Shown here: positions 1-4,119 of the stretch, piece by piece
Layout: every line of letters starts with the position of its first letter
How positions within the stretch are numbered: position 1 is the stretch's first letter
Origin: Chromatiales bacterium
GTDB lineage: Bacteria > Pseudomonadota > Gammaproteobacteria > SZUA-152
Direction: 5' to 3'
Assembly: GCA_026999335.1 (NCBI GenBank)
Contig: JALTPW010000973.1
Coordinates: 1-6,887 of the forward strand
Length of the DNA: 6,887 nt
Notes under the pieces: model-generated
The model's input: only the letters and a program-made list of their open reading frames with translations
Told to the model about the DNA's origin: nothing
Database searches by the model: none
Translations under genes and position numbers: made by a program

Positions 1-73
1 ACGAAAAATATTCATGACAGCAACGCGATTCAGCAGGCTATGCAAGACCCAATGCCCGCAAACCACGCGCACT

Positions 74-102
74 GTGACAGCAAGCCGGGCTTACGCTACC
101 AT
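74..102 (+). promoter_or_regulatory. Candidate sigma70-type promoter of purM
   Basis: GTGACA (74-79, five of six matches to the -35 consensus) and TACCAT (97-102, four of six matches to the -10 consensus) are separated by exactly 17 bases. The start codon of purM lies about 50 bases downstream. I see no clear PurR operator. The call rests on motif match and spacing only. Confidence 0.3.
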
Positions 103-156
103 TACGCCCCTTTTTTCCGCCCCTGACCGGCGGCGACTTCACCGACAGGTATTCCC

Positions 157-1215
157 GTGAGCACCCGCGACGACAAAACCCCACCCGCTTCCCTCAGCTA
201 CCGTGACGCCGGTGTCAACATCGATGCCGGCAACCAGCTGGTGGAGCGGATCAAGCCCATCGCCCGGGCCACCCGTCGCCCCGGTGTACTGGATGGCATC
301 GGCGGCTTTGGCGCCCTGTTCGAGATCCCCACCGACCGCTATCGGCAGCCGGTGCTGGTATCCGGCACCGACGGCGTCGGCACCAAGCTCAAGCTGGCAA
401 TGACGATCGGCAAACACGACACCATCGGCATCGACCTGGTCGCCATGTGCGTCAACGACCTCATCGTCGCCGGCGCCGAACCGCTGTATTTCCTCGACTA
501 CTACGCCACCGGCAAACTATCACTGGATCTGGCCGAGGCAGTGATCAGCGGCATCGGCGAAGGCTGCCAACGGGCTGGCTGCGCGCTGGTGGGCGGTGAA
601 ACGGCCGAGATGCCGGGCATGTACGACGGCGACGATTACGATCTGGCCGGCTTCTGCGTCGGCGTGGTGGAAAAAAGCAAGATCCTCGACGGCAGCCGGG
701 TCGCCAGCGGCGACGTGCTCATCGGTCTGGCCGCCAGCGGCCCGCATTCCAACGGTTATTCCCTGATCCGCAAGATCATCGAGGTCAGCGGCGCCGATCT
801 CAACGCAGACTTTCACGGTAAACCACTGGGTGAAACCCTGCTCGAGCCCACCCGCATCTACGTCAAGGCCCTGCTGGCCCTGCTAGCGCAGGTCGACGTG
901 CACGCCCTCGCCCACATCACCGGCGGCGGCCTACTGGAAAACCTGCCACGGGTGATGCCCACGGGCACCCACGCCGTCATCGACGCCGACAGCTGGCAAC
1001 GCCCGGCAGTGTTCGGCTGGCTGCAAAAACAGGGCAAGGTCGCCGACGACGAGATGTACCGCACCTTCAACTGCGGCGTGGGCATGGTGCTGTGTGTGCA
1101 CGAGGCTAATGTCGAACAAACGCTGGCAATACTCACGGAACAGGGTGAGAGCGCCAGTATCATTGGCAGAATCGAGGCCACCAGCGGCAATGGTGAGCAA
1201 GTCACCATTGGCTGA
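157..1215 (+). CDS. purM: Phosphoribosylformylglycinamidine cyclo-ligase (AIR synthetase)
   Basis: PurM is the cytoplasmic enzyme that closes the imidazole ring in purine synthesis, turning FGAM plus ATP into AIR (step 5). The 352-residue protein has the family's usual length and is intact. Visible signatures in order are SYRDAGV (14-20), the ATP/phosphate loop GTDGVGTKL (70-78), CVNDL (98-102), GGETAEMPG (146-154), SGPHSNGYS (194-202), HITGGG (253-258) and FNCGVGM (304-310), all as expected for the PurM/PurL/SelD/ThiL ATP-binding fold. The start is GTG, with a modest AGG seven bases upstream. The first 13 residues are a poorly conserved leader, and SYRDAGV follows at the usual place. purN lies 188 bases downstream on the same strand, the common gammaproteobacterial order, but the gap contains repeats that could weaken co-transcription. 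Confidence 0.98.
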   Translation: MSTRDDKTPPASLSYRDAGVNIDAGNQLVERIKPIARATRRPGVLDGIGGFGALFEIPTDRYRQPVLVSGTDGVGTKLKLAMTIGKHDTIGIDLVAMCVNDLIVAGAEPLYFLDYYATGKLSLDLAEAVISGIGEGCQRAGCALVGGETAEMPGMYDGDDYDLAGFCVGVVEKSKILDGSRVASGDVLIGLAASGPHSNGYSLIRKIIEVSGADLNADFHGKPLGETLLEPTRIYVKALLALLAQVDVHALAHITGGGLLENLPRVMPTGTHAVIDADSWQRPAVFGWLQKQGKVADDEMYRTFNCGVGMVLCVHEANVEQTLAILTEQGESASIIGRIEATSGNGEQVTIG

Positions 1216-1217
1216 AA

Positions 1218-1275
1218 CCGTAGGGCACCGCCCACCGTTTCTCTACGCCACTGGTGGGCAATGCCCACCCTACGG
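1218..1275. repeat. Imperfect inverted repeat (REP-like hairpin) between purM and purN
   Basis: CCGTAGGG (1218-1225) pairs with CCCTACGG (1268-1275), and GCCCACC (1230-1236) pairs with GGTGGGC (1253-1259). The two arms differ by a short insertion. The right arm also holds its own small palindrome, TGGGCAATGCCCA. It begins two bases after the purM stop and could fold as a strong hairpin in mRNA, shielding the purM 3' end or attenuating read-through. There is no T-run after it, so it is not a classical intrinsic terminator. Its form suggests a dispersed REP-type element; I infer this from general familiarity and have not counted genomic copies. Confidence 0.7.
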
Positions 1276-1288
1276 CCGGACGGAATGA

Positions 1289-1326
1289 TTCAACCACAAA
1301 GGCCACGAAGGAACGCAAAGTCAAAA
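1289..1326. repeat. Dispersed intergenic repeat, copy 1
   Basis: A purine-rich segment with core ACCACAAAGGCCACGAAGG, then an ACGCAAAG stretch and TCAAAA. A related copy lies at 3250-3291 (core ACCACAGAGGCGCGAAAT, then ACACAGAG and TCAAAA). Both sit in intergenic DNA shortly after a gene. Short ACCACRRAGGCRCGRAG-type repeats are common between genes in many proteobacterial genomes; their function is unknown. Confidence 0.55.
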
Positions 1327-1403
1327 CAGCGGGAAAAGTGGAAATAATGCACCTTGGCGCTCCTTTGCGGTAAATTGCCAGCCCGAAAACAACCACCAAA
1401 ACC

Positions 1404-2066
1404 ATGCCGCAATCCAAACTCCCCATCGTCGTCCTCATTTCCGGCAGCGGCAGTAACCTGCAGGCCATCATCGACGCGACCGCACGCGGCCTGCCGGTGG
1501 AGATCCGCGCCGTGATCAGCAACCGCGCCGACGCCCGGGGTCTGCAACACGCCACGGACGCCGACATCGCCACCGAGGTGCTGGATCACAAGGCCTTCAC
1601 CAGCCGCGAGGACTACGACCGCGCGCTGATGGCACTCATCGACCGCTTCGAGCCCGAACTGCTGGTGCTGGCCGGTTTCATGCGCCTGCTCACGGACGCC
1701 TTCACCACCCACTACGCCGGGCGCATGCTCAACATCCACCCCTCGCTACTGCCCAACTTCAAGGGCCTGCACACCCACCGCCGCGCCATCGAGGAAAACG
1801 CCGCCGAGCACGGCACCAGCGTGCACTTCGTCACCGCCGAGCTGGACGGCGGGCCGGTGGTGCTACAGATCCGCGTGCCGGTACACGCCGGCGACAGCCC
1901 GGAACAACTGGCCGCCCGCGTACTGGAACAGGAACACCGTATCTATCCCGAGGCCATCCGCTGGTTCGCCGAGGGACGGCTGCGACTGGACAAAGACGGC
2001 CGTGCCGAACTGGACGGCAAACCACTGCGGCAACCCGTCACCCTCGACAGCGCGGACAAACCATGA
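1404..2066 (+). CDS. purN: Phosphoribosylglycinamide formyltransferase (GAR transformylase)
   Basis: PurN transfers the formyl group of 10-formyltetrahydrofolate to GAR, giving FGAR (step 3 of purine synthesis), in the cytoplasm. The 220-residue protein is complete. It shows the phosphate-binding loop SGSGSNLQ (13-20), the NIHPSLLP catalytic block (110-117, with the conserved Asn110 and catalytic His112), GLHTHR (121-126), and HGTSVHFVTAELDGGPV (136-152) with the conserved Asp148. The tail after about residue 195 (LDKDGRAELDGKPL) is an ordinary extension. The ATG start has almost no Shine-Dalgarno sequence in front of it (the leader is A- and C-rich). The stop overlaps the next start as ATGA, implying translational coupling with the VOC gene. 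Confidence 0.97.
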   Translation: MPQSKLPIVVLISGSGSNLQAIIDATARGLPVEIRAVISNRADARGLQHATDADIATEVLDHKAFTSREDYDRALMALIDRFEPELLVLAGFMRLLTDAFTTHYAGRMLNIHPSLLPNFKGLHTHRRAIEENAAEHGTSVHFVTAELDGGPVVLQIRVPVHAGDSPEQLAARVLEQEHRIYPEAIRWFAEGRLRLDKDGRAELDGKPLRQPVTLDSADKP

Positions 2067-2467
2067 AGATCCGCGCCCTCGACCACCTAGTGCTGACCGT
2101 GACCGACGTGGCGCGCAGCGTTGCGTTTTATCAGCATGTGCTGGGCATGTGCCCGCAGACCTTTGGCGACAACCGCACCGCCCTGCTGTTCGGCGCCCCC
2201 GGCGAGGAACAGAAGATCAACCTGCACCCGGCCGGCAGCGAATTCCCGCCCCACGCCGCCCGCCCCACGCCCGGTTCAGCGGATCTCTGCCTGCGCATCG
2301 ACGGATCACTGGAAGCGGCCATGGCGCAGCTCATCGACGGTGGCGTAAAAATCATTGAAGGGCCGGTGCAACGCAGCGGCGCACGCGGGCCGATCCGCTC
2401 TCTTTATCTGCGCGATCCCGACGGCAATCTCATCGAGTTGGCCGAGGCGCTGGCGAGTGAAAACTGA
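2063..2467 (+). CDS. VOC-superfamily (glyoxalase/dioxygenase fold) protein
   Basis: A 134-residue single-domain vicinal-oxygen-chelate protein, probably a cytoplasmic metalloenzyme. It starts with the typical DHLVLTVTDVARSVAFYQ strand-helix unit (7-24) and FYQHVLGM. It continues with KINLHPAG (51-58), ARPTPGSADLCLRI (66-79) and LRDPDGNLIEL (116-126). His8, His55 and Glu125 are the likely metal ligands. This layout matches the small subfamily annotated as VOC virulence or lactoylglutathione-lyase-like proteins (Salmonella STM3117 type), whose substrate is not settled; glyoxalase I activity should not be assumed. ATG overlaps the purN stop by 4 bases, and its own end overlaps the PAP2 gene by 11, so it sits in the middle of a coupled unit. 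Confidence 0.92.
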   Translation: MKIRALDHLVLTVTDVARSVAFYQHVLGMCPQTFGDNRTALLFGAPGEEQKINLHPAGSEFPPHAARPTPGSADLCLRIDGSLEAAMAQLIDGGVKIIEGPVQRSGARGPIRSLYLRDPDGNLIELAEALASEN

Positions 2468-3227
2468 GCCCTCCAACCTACGCAGCCCCCGCGTGTGGGC
2501 CGTGCCCTTGCTCTGCCTGCTGGGCTTTGCCGCCCTATGGGCCACGGGCAGCAACGAGGCCCTGTTTCATCTTCTCAACCGCCTCGGCCCGCTCAGCAGT
2601 GACGCCCTGTGGGCCAGTCTCACCATCCTCGGCGACACCCTGGTGGCCATCGCCCTGGCCGGCCTGCTGGCCCGCCGTCGCCCGGACATCCTCTGGGGCC
2701 TGCTGCTGGCGGCCATTTTCGCCACCCTGTGGGTGCACGGCATCAAAACCCTGGCGGGGGCCCTGCGGCCACTGGCCATACTGGGGCCGGAACAGGTTCA
2801 CGTCATCGGCCACGCCCTGCGCAGCGGCTCCTTCCCCTCCGGACACACCGCCACGGCATTCACCCTGGCCGGGGTCTTTATGCTGCGCGGCACGCCGCGC
2901 TGGCTGGCGGGGGGATTGCTGTTGCTGGCGGTACTGGCGGGGATTTCACGCTCGGCGGTGGGCGCCCACTGGCCGCTGGATCTGTTCGCCGGCGCCTTCG
3001 GCGGCTGGCTGGCAGCGGTCATCGGCAGCCGGCTGACAAACCATTGGGACTGGGGTATGCGCCCCAAACCGGCACGTGGTATTCGCATTTTCTTTCTGCT
3101 CTGCGCCGTGGCCCTGCTGACCTTCCACAACACCGGCTACCCGCAGGCACAGTGGCTGCAATGGTCGATCGGCGTGGCGGCCACGCTAGGGCTGGGGAGT
3201 GTGATCTGGCGTGATTGGCTCCGGTAA
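2457..3227 (+). CDS. PAP2-family membrane phosphatase
   Basis: An integral inner-membrane phosphatase of the PAP2 (type 2 phosphatidic acid phosphatase) superfamily, which dephosphorylates lipid phosphates such as phosphatidate, phosphatidylglycerophosphate or undecaprenyl pyrophosphate. All three signature motifs are intact: K-x6-RP (Lys97 to Pro105), PSGH (127-130) and SR-x5-H-x3-D (164-175, with His171 and Asp175). About seven hydrophobic segments are visible, near residues 13-29, 58-73, 79-94, 131-144, 148-163, 177-190 and 209-224. I chose GTG 2457 (256 residues): GAGG lies nine bases upstream, and the frame before it only re-reads the VOC gene. A start at 2355 would add 34 residues of non-conserved shadow sequence. 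The substrate cannot be told from sequence. Two further hydrophobic stretches after residue 205 form a C-terminal extension. Confidence 0.92.
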   Translation: MKTEPSNLRSPRVWAVPLLCLLGFAALWATGSNEALFHLLNRLGPLSSDALWASLTILGDTLVAIALAGLLARRRPDILWGLLLAAIFATLWVHGIKTLAGALRPLAILGPEQVHVIGHALRSGSFPSGHTATAFTLAGVFMLRGTPRWLAGGLLLLAVLAGISRSAVGAHWPLDLFAGAFGGWLAAVIGSRLTNHWDWGMRPKPARGIRIFFLLCAVALLTFHNTGYPQAQWLQWSIGVAATLGLGSVIWRDWLR

Positions 3228-3249
3228 AGGTCTGTGCGAAGAATCTTTG

Positions 3250-3291
3250 TTTCACCACAGAGGCGCGAAATACACAGAGAAAAAATCAAAA
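3250..3291. repeat. Dispersed intergenic repeat, copy 2
   Basis: The core ACCACAGAGGCGCGAAAT is followed by an ACACAGAG stretch and TCAAAA. It aligns with the segment at 1289-1326 with several substitutions and small gaps. It lies 22 bases after the stop of the PAP2 gene. The two copies are in the same orientation. Confidence 0.55.
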
Positions 3292-3315
3292 GTGTTTGGT
3301 GGAATTAATAAACAC

Positions 3316-3346
3316 AAATAAAAAAGCCCCAGTAATCTGGGACTTT
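3316..3346 (-). terminator. Intrinsic terminator on the minus strand
   Basis: Read on the minus strand, AAAGTCCCAG (3346-3337), a four-base loop and CTGGGGCTTT (3332-3323) form a ten-position stem with one mismatch, followed by a T-rich run (TTTTTTATTT in total). On the + strand the same hairpin is followed by only three T's, so it would be a weak terminator for the PAP2 operon. The strong direction is minus, yet no clear minus-strand gene lies just upstream. This suggests a small RNA or a lost gene. Confidence 0.7.
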
Positions 3347-3480
3347 CAACCTCTCGATACGGACACTTAAATATCGCTGTCTATTTGTTGAAACTTCCGG
3401 ACAGTAACTAGATTCGTATGGCTTCAAACAATAACGCTTTTCAGGTTGTGGGATTCTTTACTGAGTCTCGCAGCACCTAG
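3344..3480 (-). ncRNA. Possible small structured RNA ending at the terminator
   Basis: Upstream of the minus-strand terminator there are nested complementary pairs. TTTCAAC (3350-3344 region) pairs with GTTGAAA (3387-3393), enclosing CGATA (3355-3359) paired with TATCG (3372-3376). An alternative stem pairs CTGTC (3378-3382) with GACAG (3401-3405). All frames on this strand are interrupted by stops within this stretch. The outer stem shares three bases with the terminator stem, so the two could compete. No known RNA family is recognised, no minus-strand promoter was identified, and the 5' end is a guess. Confidence 0.25.
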
Positions 3481-3594
3481 CTACGGAAGTAAGTCAAAAG
3501 TTTGGTCAATTTGCTTACCTCCTCCCCAGACTTTCTTTTCTGGGCACGGTGGGTGTAACCGATAAACGCGTTTATTGCAAATGCGGCAGAAATG
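3481..3594 (-). pseudogene. Possible remnant of a small Cys-rich protein gene
   Basis: A minus-strand open frame reads CRICNKRVYRLHPPCPEKK and then VWGGGKQIDQTFDLLP before a TAG stop at 3483-3481. The CxxC followed by a later Cys is reminiscent of a small zinc-binding motif, but I do not recognise the family. Upstream the frame enters the palindromic repeat at 3594-3673, where its only start is a TTG inside the repeat and where it meets a stop. The repeat may therefore have replaced the 5' part of a gene, or the frame may be fortuitous. It has the right strand to use the terminator at 3316-3346. Confidence 0.2.
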
Positions 3595-3673
3595 TAGCCT
3601 GGGTTGAGCCTGCGAAACCCGGGGGAGACGGCACGATAAACTCCCAGGTTTCGCTACGCTCAACCCAGGCTAC
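3594..3673. repeat. 80-base palindromic repeat element
   Basis: GTAGCCTGGGTTGAGC (3594-3609) is a perfect 16-base inverted match to GCTCAACCCAGGCTAC (3658-3673). Pairing continues inward with small gaps (GCGAAACCCGGG against CCCAGGTTTCGC). The central loop is about 15-20 bases. It would form a very stable hairpin or cruciform. Palindromes of this GTAGCCTGGGTTGAGC type are familiar as dispersed intergenic repeats in proteobacteria; membership of a named family was not checked. Confidence 0.8.
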
Positions 3674-3716
3674 TGGCTAACGCCCCCACAGTTGAGTCCG
3701 AGACAATAGAGGACAA

Positions 3717-3938
3717 ACCAGAATGGCACTTATCTAAAGATTATTTACTTATTTAATCAAAAAAATACCGTTTCGACAGATAGATGATTTGATTCAGGCA
3801 AATTTAGAGAGTTGCTTGAATGAATAACACGATAAAAACCGCGATTGACAATTCTTACAAACCTATTCAACTCGTCCCATGCCACCTCTAACATGTTGAT
3901 TTATAATTATTAAACTCTTAAGTGAGCGCCATTCTGGT
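3717..3938. mobile_element. MITE-like element with 21-base terminal inverted repeats
   Basis: The left end starts ACCAGAATGGC (3717-3727) and the right end finishes with its exact complement GCCATTCTGGT (3928-3938). Read inward, the two ends match at 16 of 21 positions, and all five differences are transitions: ACCAGAATGGC-R-CT-Y-A-YY-TAA. The 222-base interval is AT-rich and codes for nothing. This is the form of a non-autonomous insertion-sequence derivative. No clear target-site duplication flanks it, and no transposase is in the window, so the parent IS family is unknown and the element may be old. Confidence 0.45.
3879..3907 (+). promoter_or_regulatory. Weak promoter-like motif pointing towards the large gene
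   Basis: A perfect TATAAT (3902-3907) lies 17 bases after ATGCCA (3879-3884, four of six matches to the -35 consensus). It sits near the right end of the MITE-like element and faces the gene at 4120. The surrounding DNA is AT-rich, so a chance match is quite possible. Confidence 0.22.
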
Positions 3939-4009
3939 CAGACCCAGTGTTTTTACTAGGTTACCAGAGAATGCAATGTGAGCGAAAATCCAGGCAACTG
4001 ACGGGTATC

Positions 4010-4052
4010 GTACATTTTGTACAAGTAAGGAATACACATTGTGCATTATTCC
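4010..4052 (+). other. Two small hairpins upstream of the large gene
   Basis: GTAC (4010-4013) and GTAC (4019-4022) flank a five-base loop. Just after, GGAATA (4029-4034) pairs with TATTCC (4047-4052), with CAC/GTG pairing inside it. They overlap the candidate -35 at 4039 and could be an operator or a leader structure. No named binding site is recognised. Confidence 0.3.
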
Positions 4053-4066
4053 GACTGTCTAATAAT
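4039..4066 (+). promoter_or_regulatory. Candidate proximal promoter of the large gene
   Basis: TTGTGC (4039-4044, three of six matches to the -35 consensus) and AATAAT (4061-4066, five of six matches to the -10 consensus) are separated by 16 bases. A transcript would begin near 4073, giving a leader of about 45 bases before the GTG at 4120. The -35 half overlaps a hairpin at 4029-4052. Motif evidence only. Confidence 0.25.
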
Positions 4067-4108
4067 CATGTCAGGCGCAAAAATATCTTGCTGAACAGAT
4101 CCTATGTT

Positions 4109-4112
4109 GGAG
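4109..4112 (+). promoter_or_regulatory. Ribosome binding site deciding the GTG 4120 start
   Basis: GGAG at 4109-4112 lies seven bases before GTG 4120, an ideal spacing. An in-frame stop (TAA) at 4063-4065 and the lack of any other in-frame start before 4120 fix the upstream limit. The alternative GTG at 4243, which would give a more standard signal-peptide length, has no comparable site in front of it. Confidence 0.65.
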
Positions 4113-4119
4113 TAGAAGT

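Larger units (their letters stand above)
3228..4119. other. Gene-poor, repeat-rich intergenic region
   Basis: This stretch contains no convincing full gene on either strand. It holds, in order, a dispersed repeat, a minus-strand terminator with adjacent nested hairpins, a short Cys-containing minus-strand open frame, an 80-base palindromic repeat, an AT-rich element with terminal inverted repeats, and small hairpins plus weak promoter-like motifs before the large gene. It separates a compact GC-rich operon from a gene of different base usage, and looks like a site that has collected insertions. Confidence 0.8.

Noticed and set aside
1290..1739. 149-codon minus-strand frame across the start of purN
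   Set aside because: It is antisense to the conserved PurN N-terminal half and the intergenic repeat, with no recognisable motif.
2355..2456. Longer start for the PAP2 protein
   Set aside because: The additional 34 residues only re-read the VOC gene in another frame and look nothing like a PAP2 N-terminus; GTG 2457 has a suitable GAGG upstream.
3674..3690. GGCTAACGCC as an integron attC core site
   Set aside because: The core does not match RYYYAAC well, there is no partner core at the right distance, and no integrase is present.
3845..3869. TTGACA (3845-3850) with TATTCA (3864-3869) as a promoter
   Set aside because: The spacer is only 13 bases, too short for a sigma70 promoter, despite the perfect -35 hexamer.
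3228..4119. CRISPR array, tRNA or known riboswitch in the long gap
   Set aside because: There are no regularly spaced direct repeats, no T-loop (GGTTCGAAT-type) sequence, and no riboswitch core that I recognise.
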